Source of the DNA: Aromatoleum buckelii
GTDB taxonomy: Bacteria; Pseudomonadota; Gammaproteobacteria; Burkholderiales; Rhodocyclaceae
DNA: 64,000 nt
Assembly: GCF_012910785.2 (NCBI RefSeq)
Contig: NZ_WTVH02000010.1
Location: 1,302,001-1,366,000, forward strand
Direction of reading: 5' to 3'
The translations under genes were made by a program, and so were the position numbers. Position 1 is the stretch's first letter; every line of letters starts with the position of its first letter. Below the pieces are notes generated by a model. It saw nothing but the letters and a program-made list of their open reading frames with translations, made no database searches and had not been told where the DNA came from. Of the stretch, positions 1 to 7,272 are shown one piece after another.

Positions 1-65
1 GCGCTGTGAGTGGTTGGCATTTGCCACTGTCTACGCAAGAGACTCCACGAACAAGGAAACACACG

Positions 66-293
66 ATGGCTACCATCACAGAGCGGTTGTTGGAAACCGC
101 TCGTTCCCTGCCGGAGCCACTGTTGGCCGAAGTGCTCGATTTCGCCGAGTTCTTGCGGGCCAGGCACGCCAGTATCGAGGCTCAGACGGTGGGTCACGAT
201 TTGCTCGACCTGTGCGGCGGGCTGGAGAATTCGACGACGTTCAGTGAGGCCCCCGACGTTATTCAGCAGCGGTTGCGCGATGAGTGGCGTTAA
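66..293 (+). CDS. VapB-type antitoxin (DUF2281-like)
   Basis: This 75-residue acidic protein begins MATITERLLETARSLPEPLL and continues into a predicted helix (EVLDFAEFLRAR), the pattern of DUF2281 antitoxins that pair with PIN-domain VapC toxins. The ATG at 66 follows a weak AAGGAA. An upstream in-frame start at 6 would add 20 residues that do not look like the family. The stop overlaps the start at 280 of what should be the toxin, as expected for an antitoxin-toxin pair, but the toxin is destroyed. The antitoxin is therefore probably an orphan. Family assignment is by motif memory and is moderately sure. Confidence 0.7.
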   Translation: MATITERLLETARSLPEPLLAEVLDFAEFLRARHASIEAQTVGHDLLDLCGGLENSTTFSEAPDVIQQRLRDEWR

Positions 294-454
294 GTATCCT
301 GCTGGATACCAGCTTCATCCTGAGGAAGGGCGACCACATAAAGTTCAAGCATCCCGGCAAGCCCGGCCACGTGGTGGTGCCACACCCGCGCAAGGACGTG
401 GCGATCGGCACGCTGCGCAACATCTACCGGCAGGCCGGATGGGATTGGAGGTGA
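280..454 (+). pseudogene. Chimeric remnant: vapC 5' end fused to hicA 3' end
   Basis: The ATG at 280 opens MSGVKY. Removing one C near 298-299 lets the reading continue as LLDTSFIL, the classic first beta-strand of a PIN-domain VapC toxin with its first acidic residue. From about 323 the same frame switches without a break to RKGDHIKFKHPGKPGH and then VVVPHPRKD, ending QAGWDWR at the TGA at 452-454. That second part is the C-terminal two thirds of a HicA mRNA interferase, including the His of its G-x-H motif. The remnant looks like a deletion that joined two TA operons, plus a one-base insertion. Neither toxin should be active. Confidence 0.7.
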
Positions 455-459
455 GGAAC

Positions 460-573
460 ATGTTGTATCCCGTGTACGTGCATAAGGACGAGGGCAGCGC
501 CTACTGCAGCACTCCACTGGAAAGATGGCTTCTCCGCTCCGGAAGATACAGCTGGGCGATATTGCCGGAATGA
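460..573 (+). pseudogene. Truncated HicB antitoxin
   Basis: Six bases after the hicA stop, an ATG preceded by GGAGGTGAGG opens MLYPVYVHKDEGSAY, which matches the first strand of HicB antitoxins (typically MxYPVxxHKDxGSAYG). After residue 15 the similarity stops and the frame ends after 38 residues at a TGA. The spacing to hicA is normal for hicAB, so this is a hicAB operon whose antitoxin lost its body. A second frame (start 525) overlaps the 3' part. Confidence 0.65.
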
Positions 574-866
574 CGCCTGACGAGCGCGAGACGGTCTCCG
601 CCTTCACGACCCGATTTGCCACCTATCAGGAGCAGATCGGCAAGACCATGCGAAGCATCGCAATTGAAGAGGAAAGCGCTACCACCCCGTTCGGGGGGAT
701 TACCATCAGCCGCCGCATGGTCAGCTACTACCGCACGGCGCACAAAGCCATCCCGCGTGCGATCTGGCTGGCCTGCCTCGGCTGGGAAGCGACACGACCA
801 AATACCAAGACGCTTCCGCGTGCTTTGCCCACCAGGGTGGTGCGGGGAAGGATGGGCGTGGCGTAG
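525..866 (+). CDS. Hypothetical protein with HTH-like segment
   Basis: This 113-residue frame starts inside the hicB remnant. I do not recognise the N-terminal half (MASPLRKIQLGDIAGMTPDE). Residues about 55-85 contain ISRRMVSYYRTAHKAIPRA followed by IWLACLGWEA, which resembles the second half of an XRE-like helix-turn-helix in which a Tyr-rich recognition helix is followed by a Lys-Pro-Ile-Pro turn. The C-terminal 25 residues are Arg-rich and look like out-of-frame read-through, so the gene may be a decayed regulator fused to TA debris. Confidence that it is expressed is low. Confidence 0.4.
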   Translation: MASPLRKIQLGDIAGMTPDERETVSAFTTRFATYQEQIGKTMRSIAIEEESATTPFGGITISRRMVSYYRTAHKAIPRAIWLACLGWEATRPNTKTLPRALPTRVVRGRMGVA

Positions 867-906
867 CGGCTACAATCGGAGCTTCGCTGTTCCGGAGCCG
901 GCCCTC

Positions 907-2466
907 ATGTCCCGCAAGAAGCTGCCCATCGGTATTCAGACTTTCGCGCGCATTCGCGAGGATGGCTGTTATTACGTCGACAAGACGGGCTTCGCGCTGC
1001 AGCTGATCGAGGAAGGCAACTATTACTTCCTGTCGCGTCCGCGGCGCTTTGGCAAGAGCTTGCTGCTCGACACGCTGGCCGAGCTGTTCGAGGGGAATGA
1101 GCCGCTGTTTCGCGGGCTGGCGGCGCATGGGAAATGGGACTGGACCCGGCGGTTTCCGGTGCTGCGGATCAGCTTTGGCGATGGGATGTTGCAAAGCCGC
1201 GCGGCGCTGGATGAGCGGATCGACGAGCTCTTGACGGAAAACGAGCAGCGACTGGGTTTGACCGTCGAGCGCGCCAGCGTTGCCGGCCGCTTCGGGGCGC
1301 TGATTCGCCAGGCCGAGCAGGTGCATGGCCAGCGGGTGGTGGTGCTGGTCGATGAGTACGACAAGCCGATCCTGGACAATCTGACCCGGCCCGAGATCGC
1401 GCGCGAGATGCGCGACGGGTTGCGCAACCTGTATTCGGTGATCAAGGGCCAGGATGCCCACATCCGCTTCGCGATGCTCACCGGGGTGTCGAAGTTCAGC
1501 AAGGTGAGTTTGTTCTCGGGGCTGAACAACCTCAACGACATCACCCTGGATGAACGCTACTCGGCCCTCTGTGGCTATACCGACGAGGACGTCGACACGG
1601 TGTTCGCCCCCGAGCTGCCCGGGTTGGATCGGGACGAGATCCGTGCCTGGTACAACGGCTACAACTGGACGGGGACATCGGTCTATAACCCGTTCGATCT
1701 GTTGTTGCTGTTCCAGAAGCGGCAGTTCCGGCCGTTCTGGTTCGAGACGGGGACGCCGACTTTTCTGGTCGATTTGCTGACGGTGCGGCGTACCTTTACG
1801 CCGGACTTGGAAAGGGTGGTGGCGCTCGAGTCGCTGCTGTCGAGCTTCGATGTCGACCGGATTCCGACCGAGGCGCTGATGTTCCAAGCGGGCTATCTGA
1901 CCATCGATTCGGTGCGCTATCTGCCCGGCCTGATGCAGCTGACGCTGCGCTACCCGAACCTGGAGGTGCGCAGCAGCCTCAACAATGCCTTGCTGGAGGT
2001 GCTCTCCGACGACCCGGCGCGACACGGCGTGCACCTGCCCCAGCTCTACGACCTGTTAACGGCAAACGATTTCCCCGGCCTGCAGCAGCTGTTTACCGCC
2101 TTCTTTGCCACCATTCCGCACGACTGGTACCGCAACAACCCGATCGCCCAGTACGAGGGCTACTACGCCAGCGTGTTCTACAGCCACTTCGCCGCGCTGG
2201 GGCTGGATATTCGGCTGGAGGATGTGACGAATCGCGGTCGGATCGACATGGCGGTGCTGTTCAACCGCAACGTCTATCTGTTCGAGTTCAAGGTGGTGGA
2301 GCTGGTGCCCGAAGGCAAGGCGCTGCAGAAGCTGCGCGACCGCGCCTACGCCGACAAGTACCGCGCCCGCGGTGAGCCGATCCACCTGATTGGGGTGGAG
2401 TTCAGTCGCGACAGCCGCAGTGTGGTGGGGTTCGAGGTCGAGCGGGTCGATGCGGCCTCCTCGTAG
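907..2466 (+). CDS. AAA-ATPase-like protein with PD-(D/E)XK nuclease-type C-terminus
   Basis: This 519-residue protein starts MSRKKLPIGIQTFARIRED, followed by CYYVDKT, the standard opening of the AAA-ATPase-like (PF09820) family. A Walker A variant (RPRRFGKSLLLDTL) lies near residues 41-54 and a Walker B (VVLVDEYDKPI) near 145-155. The C-terminus carries RIDMAVLFN...VYLFEFKV, the D...E-x-K core of the PD-(D/E)XK superfamily domain often fused to this ATPase. I chose the start at 907 because the longer frame from 616 adds Arg-rich residues with no family match. The biological role of these abundant, often multicopy proteins is unknown; a mobile or defence role is only inferred. Confidence 0.85.
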   Translation: MSRKKLPIGIQTFARIREDGCYYVDKTGFALQLIEEGNYYFLSRPRRFGKSLLLDTLAELFEGNEPLFRGLAAHGKWDWTRRFPVLRISFGDGMLQSRAALDERIDELLTENEQRLGLTVERASVAGRFGALIRQAEQVHGQRVVVLVDEYDKPILDNLTRPEIAREMRDGLRNLYSVIKGQDAHIRFAMLTGVSKFSKVSLFSGLNNLNDITLDERYSALCGYTDEDVDTVFAPELPGLDRDEIRAWYNGYNWTGTSVYNPFDLLLLFQKRQFRPFWFETGTPTFLVDLLTVRRTFTPDLERVVALESLLSSFDVDRIPTEALMFQAGYLTIDSVRYLPGLMQLTLRYPNLEVRSSLNNALLEVLSDDPARHGVHLPQLYDLLTANDFPGLQQLFTAFFATIPHDWYRNNPIAQYEGYYASVFYSHFAALGLDIRLEDVTNRGRIDMAVLFNRNVYLFEFKVVELVPEGKALQKLRDRAYADKYRARGEPIHLIGVEFSRDSRSVVGFEVERVDAASS

Positions 2467-2472
2467 GATGTT

Positions 2473-2608
2473 CTAGTAATCCGTTCCAGAAAAATCATTC
2501 CAATGAATCCGTTCGGCCTGAGCTTGTCGAAGGCCAGTTGCGGCAAGGCAATTGCGGTTCGACAGGCTCACCGCGAACGGTAACTGGTTTGCTGGAACGG
2601 ACTACTAG
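2473..2608 (+). repeat. Nested REP-like inverted repeat
   Basis: Outer arms CTAGTAATCCGTTCCAG (2473-2489) and CTGGAACGGACTACTAG (2592-2608) are complementary at 16 of 17 positions. Inner arms 2509-2531 and 2558-2580, with core CCGTTCG..CTGAGC.TGTCGAA, pair at about 20 of 23. The inner core is the same dispersed element seen at 28404-28464. The whole 136-bp unit could form one long cruciform, or a terminator-like RNA hairpin after the ATPase gene. Confidence 0.75.
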
Positions 2609-3020
2609 TCGCGCTCGGCGGGTACCTGTTGGTTTTCTGGATGAGCGAGGCTATGCTGGGTGGCAACAGCGCCCAAACCTCTGATGTCGGCTCGTCCGGC
2701 ATTATGTTTGGGCCTTCTTTTGTCGCTCTTGTGCGACGTTCCATGACAATTTCAACTCGCGGAGGACCCCCCGATGCAGCGCGCCATCGCGACAGAAGAA
2801 CTCAGGCTGAGCGGGTCGAAAACTTGAGAGCAACATGAATGGAGCAGGCGGCCAGTTGTTTTTGGTTAAGGTGAGCGACTTCCATCTTGGTCTCCTTCCG
2901 AATGAGTTGGCAGGAGTCATGAAGGCGCTGTTCCGCCCACGAGCCAAGGCGCAACGCGCCCTGGCGGCGGAATGGGTGTAAATGGGCGTCCTTTTGATTG
3001 CCAGCCAAGCAAGGCAATCC
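2609..3020. other. Intergenic stretch without a supported gene
   Basis: About 410 bases between the nested repeat and the promoter of the PIN-toxin operon. Frames on both strands are short, lack ribosome sites and show no family motif. The stretch contains one copy of a 41-base diverged repeat (2811-2851) and otherwise looks like decayed accessory DNA. Confidence 0.5.
2811..2851 (+). repeat. Diverged 41-bp repeat, copy 1
   Basis: GCGGGTCGAAAACTTGAGAG and the following bases to 2851 align without gaps to 5101-5141 with 33 of 41 identities, including a perfect ten-base start and a nearly perfect GGAGCAGG block. The two copies bracket the intact PIN TA pair and the tacAT remnant. Confidence 0.5.
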
Positions 3021-3025
3021 CGTTT

Positions 3026-3061
3026 CGAATATTGCGATTATTCGTTTATTTCGATTATAAT
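3026..3061 (+). promoter_or_regulatory. Promoter and operator of the HTH-antitoxin/PIN operon
   Basis: A consensus -10 box TATAAT lies at 3056-3061, with a 4/6 -35 box TTGCGA at 3032-3037 and an 18-base spacer. The inverted repeat CGAATA (3026-3031) - 7 bases - TATTCG (3039-3044) overlaps the -35 box, where an autorepressing antitoxin would bind. The start codon at 3101 follows about 40 bases downstream, with a strong GAGGAGG ribosome site. Confidence 0.65.
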
Positions 3062-3100
3062 CCCTCCCATGATGCTGTTTGAAGCTCCGAGGAGGCTGCC

Positions 3101-3565
3101 ATGACCACACTCTTTCCCACCCATTCGTTGCCGACGGCCGAAGAAGTTGCCATCGCCCGCGAGAGCGGCCGGGCGCTGTCCGCCTTCCTGCAGACCCGTG
3201 CGGAAACCCAGCAGATCGAGATCTTCGACGACAAGGGCGCGTCGCACCCGGTGCGCGTCCCGGTGTCGGCGCTGCGGCTGCTCGTCGACGTCCTGACCGA
3301 AATCGGTGAGGGCAACGCGGTCAGCATCATCCCCATCCACGCCGAACTGACGACTCAGGACGCAGCAGACGTACTCAACGTCTCGCGGCCGTTCCTCGTG
3401 CAGTTACTGGAGCGCGGCGAGATCCCGTTCCACAAGATCGGCACGCACCGTCGTGTCCGCTACCAGGACGTGATCGCGTACAAGGAGCGGATCGACGCTG
3501 AGCGCAGCAAGGCCCTCGATGCACTGGCCGAGCAAGCCCAGGCGCTCAAGATGGGATACGAATGA
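3101..3565 (+). CDS. HTH (excisionase-type) antitoxin of a PIN toxin
   Basis: This 154-residue protein has a predicted DNA-binding segment at about residues 87-130: LTTQDAADVLNVSRPFLVQLL, GEIPFHKIGTHRRVRYQDV. That is the excisionase/MerR-like winged helix also used by antitoxins of larger PIN toxins. A Lys/Glu/Ala-rich C-terminal tail probably contacts the toxin. It starts at an ATG with a clear GAGGAGG site and ends exactly one base before the start of the PIN gene, giving a two-gene operon. Autoregulation through the inverted repeat at 3026-3044 is likely. The N-terminal 80 residues are not a domain I recognise. Confidence 0.8.
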   Translation: MTTLFPTHSLPTAEEVAIARESGRALSAFLQTRAETQQIEIFDDKGASHPVRVPVSALRLLVDVLTEIGEGNAVSIIPIHAELTTQDAADVLNVSRPFLVQLLERGEIPFHKIGTHRRVRYQDVIAYKERIDAERSKALDALAEQAQALKMGYE

Positions 3566-4138
3566 ATGAGTTCGAACTTCACCGTCATCTACGACGCGTG
3601 CGTGCTCTATCCGGCACCGTTGCGCGACCTGCTGATGCGCCTGGCGCTGACCGATCTGTACCGGGCGCGTTGGACGGACATGATCCACGACGAGTGGACG
3701 CGTAACGTTCTGAAGCAACGGCCAGACCTGAAGGCAGAAGACCTGGAGCGGACGCGGTCGCTGATGAATGCCCACATCCGCGACAGCCTGGTCACTGGCT
3801 TCGAGCATCTGATCCCGTCTGTCGAACTCCCGGATCCCGATGACCGGCATGTAGTTGCCGCCGCCATTCACGGTGGCGCCAGCCTGATCGTGACCTTCAA
3901 CCTGAAGGACTTCCCGCCGGAACGGCTCAAACCCTACAACCTGAGCGCCCAGCACCCGGACGACTTCATCTTTGATCTACTGGATCTGCACGCCGCCCGA
4001 GTGTGCGAGGCTGCTGCCAACCATCGCCGATCGCTGAAGAACCCGCCCAAGACAGCCGACGAATACCTGGACACGCTGCTCAAGCAGGGATTGACACAGA
4101 CCGTCGGTCAGTTGCGCGAGTGGAAGGTAGCGATCTGA
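3566..4138 (+). CDS. PIN-domain ribonuclease toxin
   Basis: This 190-residue protein has PIN features: TVIYDACVLYP at the N-terminus (first catalytic Asp), DEWTRNVLK in the middle (Glu), and PDPDDRHVVAAAIHGGASL followed by IVTFNLKDFP (the C-terminal acidic pair and the TxN/xDF strand). It fits the larger PIN_3-type toxins, which cleave RNA with divalent metal ions. All expected acidic residues are present and the frame is open throughout, so unlike its neighbours this toxin looks functional. It directly abuts its antitoxin (3101-3565) and is probably co-translated with it. Confidence 0.82.
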   Translation: MSSNFTVIYDACVLYPAPLRDLLMRLALTDLYRARWTDMIHDEWTRNVLKQRPDLKAEDLERTRSLMNAHIRDSLVTGFEHLIPSVELPDPDDRHVVAAAIHGGASLIVTFNLKDFPPERLKPYNLSAQHPDDFIFDLLDLHAARVCEAAANHRRSLKNPPKTADEYLDTLLKQGLTQTVGQLREWKVAI

Positions 4139-4466
4139 GGGACGCGCGTTCGATTCCCGTTTCAGGAATTGAACTGGCCCCGGAAAGCAGACGAGGTTGA
4201 GGCCGCATATCGGCGACCAATCAGGGCGAAAAACCTGCTTGATCATCCACCCAAGGGCGTACCGGCAGGCTTTTCGATCGAGTTCGCACCGGTTCGCAGC
4301 AGCGCGCAGCGCTTCGATTCCGCACTTTCAATAGTCGTTTGATGCGGGGTACCACCCCACTAGGAAGCGACAGGGGATAATGCGATTCCGCAAACATTGG
4401 CTGCGGTGTGCGCCGCGATTTTTCAGGGACGGGTAGATACGGAAATCGTCCAATCCGACCAGGTCG

Positions 4467-4749
4467 GTGCTGGTCAATGCAGGTCGCAACCCGGCGCTTG
4501 TGCCCGGCAAAAAGTTTGTGTGGCTGATCAAGGAGCGGTTTGACGAGGAATTCACAAAGGTCTTCGGCTTCGAGCCAGACGCCCTCACGGCCAACGAGGC
4601 AGAGTACCTGGTTGGCTTCAAATCGATTGACGCCATCCGAAATCGCCTTGCTGCAGCAGAGCAAGAAATCGATTGCCGACTACGTTCAAAAGGAATTACC
4701 CGAGCGTCTGAAGCAACGGCATCTTGAGCACATGTTGACAAAGGTGTGA
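4467..4749 (+). pseudogene. Degenerate unrecognised ORF
   Basis: Between the PIN toxin and the tacA remnant (4139-4837) there is no convincing intact gene. One stretch reads MLVNAGRNPALVPGKKFVWL and then KERFDEEFTKVFGFEPDALT up to about 4655, with protein-like composition. The adjacent frame then continues as SKKSIADYVQKELPERLKQR to a stop at 4749, suggesting a frameshifted remnant. I do not recognise the family. The remaining bases (4139-4466 and 4750-4837) hold nothing I can name. Confidence 0.3.
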
Positions 4750-4837
4750 CGCCTTCCGAACCCGGGGCTGATGGTACGGCCCGATAACCGCGTCATGTCG
4801 TGGAGCGTGGTGCGGTTTTTATTTTTTGCAGGTGAAG

Positions 4838-5059
4838 ATGAAAAAGCTGACGTTATTCAGGGGCAAGAACCGCACCGACTTCATCCTGGACGCGGCACGC
4901 AATGCAGCCGAAGAGGCCGTGCTGGATCAGGCTTCGTTCCTGGTCAGTGAAGAGACCTATGCGGACTTTGTCGAGCGTCTGGATCGATCCCCTGCACTCA
5001 ATCCTCGACTGAAAAAGACTTTGCAGACACCGGCGCCATGGGACAAGCGGTCAGCCTGA
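4838..5059 (+). pseudogene. TacA-like (DUF1778) antitoxin lacking its DNA-binding N-terminus
   Basis: The frame from the ATG at 4838 encodes about 73 residues: TDFILDAARNAAEEAVLDQ, SFLVSEETYADFVERLD and NPRLKKTLQTPAPWD. These match the second half of DUF1778 antitoxins, which neutralise GNAT-type TacT acetyltransferase toxins. The ribbon-helix-helix half expected before this (about 35 residues) is replaced by a short Lys-rich segment (MKKLTLFRGKNR). It could still bind toxin but should not repress. A toxin remnant overlaps its end. Confidence 0.6.
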
Positions 5060-5172
5060 CCGCGCCAGAACCCTTGGCTGTCATGGTGGGATATGCTCGC
5101 GCGGGTCGAAAATTCGAGAACAAGACAAACGGAGCAGGTGGAATGGGCACGTATCAGGAAATCCTGCAATGA
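5038..5172 (+). pseudogene. TacT-like acetyltransferase toxin remnant
   Basis: The ATG at 5038 overlaps the end of the tacA-like gene, as usual for tacAT, and opens MGQAVSLTAPEPLAVM. The L-x-x-P-E-P-L motif is the conserved start of TacT GNAT toxins. After about 16 residues similarity stops and the frame terminates at 5170-5172. The acetyltransferase core is missing, so the toxin is dead. The junction lies just before the 41-base repeat copy at 5101. Confidence 0.55.
5101..5141 (+). repeat. Diverged 41-bp repeat, copy 2
   Basis: This partner of 2811-2851 has 33 of 41 identities. It lies inside the tacT remnant, immediately after the point where toxin similarity is lost, and may mark a recombination or deletion end point. 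Confidence 0.5.
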
Positions 5173-5558
5173 AACCCGGAGCCGGGACTTCGGGGAGGGC
5201 AGCCGCGGGCGGGGAACTGGTATGGAGGTTCGTCGCCCTGGCGATTGTGGTCGCGCTCTTCGCCGGGGGCAGGCACACCCCTGCGGTCGCCGGGCTGATC
5301 GCATTGCCGTGGGACAAGCTGATGCATGCGACAACCTTCGGCGTGCTGGCGCTGTCGCTGGTGCGCGGCTTTTCGCTGCCGCTCGTCTGGGTGGGCCTCA
5401 CGGCGGCGCTGTTCGGGGTCGCCGACGAACTGCATCAGACCACCTTGCCGGGACGCGATCCGAGCGTCGGGGATTGGGTGGCGGACTTGGTCGGGGTGGC
5501 GCTGGTGCTGACATGGTTGTGGTGGCGCCATCGGGCGAGCTGTACAAATCGAAGTTGA
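5169..5558 (+). CDS. VanZ-like family membrane protein
   Basis: This 129-residue protein has three to four hydrophobic segments (FVALAIVVALFAG, FGVLALSLVRGF, LVWVGLTAALFGVAD, LVGVALVLTWLWW). It carries the VanZ-like signatures DKLMHATTFGVLAL and ADELHQTTLPGRDPSVGDW. VanZ relatives are short inner-membrane proteins of unclear activity. The start at 5169 is the first ATG before the hydrophobic region and overlaps the tacT remnant by four bases. An 8-base inverted repeat (5543-5550 with 5566-5573) spans the stop codon and may act as a weak hairpin. The gene lies upstream of an O-antigen-ligase-like gene, so an envelope role is plausible. Confidence 0.8.
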   Translation: MKPGAGTSGRAAAGGELVWRFVALAIVVALFAGGRHTPAVAGLIALPWDKLMHATTFGVLALSLVRGFSLPLVWVGLTAALFGVADELHQTTLPGRDPSVGDWVADLVGVALVLTWLWWRHRASCTNRS

Positions 5559-5736
5559 AAGTTTGGATTTGTAAAAATGATGCCGAGCCGAGCTCTTGCA
5601 ACCCTTCATCCGCTCCTCGCTGAGGGGATCTGGTGCAGCAGGCAGGTGCGTCCGGCAACGAATGACGTGTGGAAGGTTGTGATCGGATGAATGGTTTGAC
5701 GATGGACGGGGCGGGGAGCGGTCGGCGGGCTGGGGT

Positions 5737-7233
5737 GTGGGTCGCGGGGCTGATGCTGGTGTTCGCGCCGCTGGTGCGCAGGCGAGCCGGCCGCTCGCGT
5801 TGCTGGCGCTGGAACTGCTGGCGCTGTTGCTGCTCGCGGGCGCGGTGGCGCAGCCGGTGTTCGTCGAGCGGCTGTCGCAGCCGTTGCTGCTGGCGCTGGC
5901 GATGATGGTCGCGGTGCCGTTGCTGCAGCTCGCGCCGCTGCCGTTCGAACTCGGGGCGACGCTGCCGGGGCACGGAGCGTATGCCGTCGCGCAACTGGAA
6001 GCGGGGGCGGCGCCGGAGTGGCTGGCGCTGTCGACGGTGCCTTATCTCACCGAGCAGGCGCTGTGGGCGCTGCTGCCGCCGCTGGCGGTGTTCCTGGTCG
6101 TGGTCGGGCTCGACGACACGCGGGTGCGGCGGCTGGTGATGGTGTTTGTCTCGGTCGCGGTGTTCCAGGCGGTGATGGGCCTGATGCAATACGGCGCGGG
6201 GCCGGAGTCGGCGCTGCGCTTCGGTTACGAATCGTCCGGCGACAGCGCGATCGGCACCTATGCGAACCGCGGCCACCTCGCGGGTCTGCTGCTGATGGCG
6301 CTGCCGATCGGCCTGGCGCTGCTCGCATCGACGATCTTTTCGCTGGACGAATCGGCGAGCCGTCGCCAGCGGCGGGGCGGGGCGCTGCACCGGCTGAAGG
6401 CGCTCGTCGCCGGCGAGGGTGAGATGAACCGCACGGCCGTGTATGCGGCGGTGTGCGTCGCGCTCCTGCTCGGCATCGTGTTCGCACGCTCGCGCAGCGG
6501 GATCGCGCTCGGCATGGTCGGCGTGGTGTTGTCGGCGGTCGTGCTGATGCGCAATTTCGGCGCCGGTTTTGCGACGCGCATGGTCGGGGCAGTGTCGGCG
6601 CTGGGGGTCGCGCTGGCGGTGGCGGTCGGGCTCGCTCCAGTGTTCGCGCGTTTCGCGCAGGACGCGACGGCGGATGCGCGCTGGCCGATCCTCGATGCGA
6701 CGCTGGAAGCGGCATCGGCGTTCTTCCCGTTCGGCAGCGGCATCGGGACGTTCCCGGCGGTGATCCGCGCGTTCCATCCGGCCGAAATCGGCGGCGAAGC
6801 CTACATCAACCACGCGCACAACGATTTCGCCGAGTGGTGGATGGAAGGCGGTGTGCCGGCGCTGGTGCTGATGCTGATGCTGGCGGCGATCTACCTGCTG
6901 CGCTGGCGCGCAGTGTGGGCGGTGCGCAACTGGCGGCCGTTGCACATGATGCAGGTCGGCGCGGGGCTGGGCGTGCTGCTGATCCTGCTGTTCGGGCTCA
7001 CCGACTACAACCTGCGCATCCCCGCGAATGCGATGTACTTCGCGTTCCTCGCCGCAGTGTTCTTCCACCCCGGCGAGCGGGAACGGGAACGTCGTCGCCG
7101 GGAGGAGCGTCGTCGGCCGGCAGCGGTTGCGGAACCTGTGGCGGCGCAGGCGAGAGCGGACCCGGTCGTGCCGCCGGAAACCCGGGCGGGGGAGGCCAGC
7201 GCGGGAGTGGGGCGTAATCCGTTTGCGGATTGA
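5737..7233 (+). CDS. O-antigen ligase / Wzy_C family membrane protein, apparent N-terminal frameshift
   Basis: This large polytopic protein has about ten hydrophobic segments. It contains the O-antigen-ligase hallmarks RSRSGIALGMVG and, after a long periplasmic loop, HAHNDFAEWWMEGGVPALVL. Proteins of this type join or polymerise lipid-carrier-linked glycans at the outer face of the inner membrane. The open frame begins at a GTG at 5737, but the natural N-terminus appears to be an ATG at 5687 in another frame (MNGLTMDGAGSGRRAG, then VWVAGLMLVFAPLVR). Adding one G near 5776-5781 would join the two into a 515-residue protein continuing ASRPLALLALELL. The frameshift may be real or a sequencing error. 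Confidence 0.78.
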   Translation: MGRGADAGVRAAGAQASRPLALLALELLALLLLAGAVAQPVFVERLSQPLLLALAMMVAVPLLQLAPLPFELGATLPGHGAYAVAQLEAGAAPEWLALSTVPYLTEQALWALLPPLAVFLVVVGLDDTRVRRLVMVFVSVAVFQAVMGLMQYGAGPESALRFGYESSGDSAIGTYANRGHLAGLLLMALPIGLALLASTIFSLDESASRRQRRGGALHRLKALVAGEGEMNRTAVYAAVCVALLLGIVFARSRSGIALGMVGVVLSAVVLMRNFGAGFATRMVGAVSALGVALAVAVGLAPVFARFAQDATADARWPILDATLEAASAFFPFGSGIGTFPAVIRAFHPAEIGGEAYINHAHNDFAEWWMEGGVPALVLMLMLAAIYLLRWRAVWAVRNWRPLHMMQVGAGLGVLLILLFGLTDYNLRIPANAMYFAFLAAVFFHPGERERERRRREERRRPAAVAEPVAAQARADPVVPPETRAGEASAGVGRNPFAD

Positions 7234-7272
7234 GCGTCGAACTGAGTCTCACCGCCAACTCGGTGAAATCTA

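Noticed and set aside
2629-2838. 69-codon plus-strand frame downstream of the nested repeat
   Set aside because: No ribosome site, no family motif and overlap with a repeat; likely chance.
4148-4158. GTTCGATTCCC resembling a tRNA T-arm
   Set aside because: No matching T-stem, acceptor stem or anticodon arm could be built around it. It could at most be a scrap of a tRNA end.
3990-4246. Minus-strand short frames opposite the PIN toxin end
   Set aside because: No start signal or motif; the PIN gene explains this DNA.
5398-7068. 556-codon minus-strand frame opposite the O-antigen-ligase-like gene
   Set aside because: It is extremely Arg/Gln/His-rich with no motif or ribosome site and mirrors the membrane-protein codons of the plus strand.
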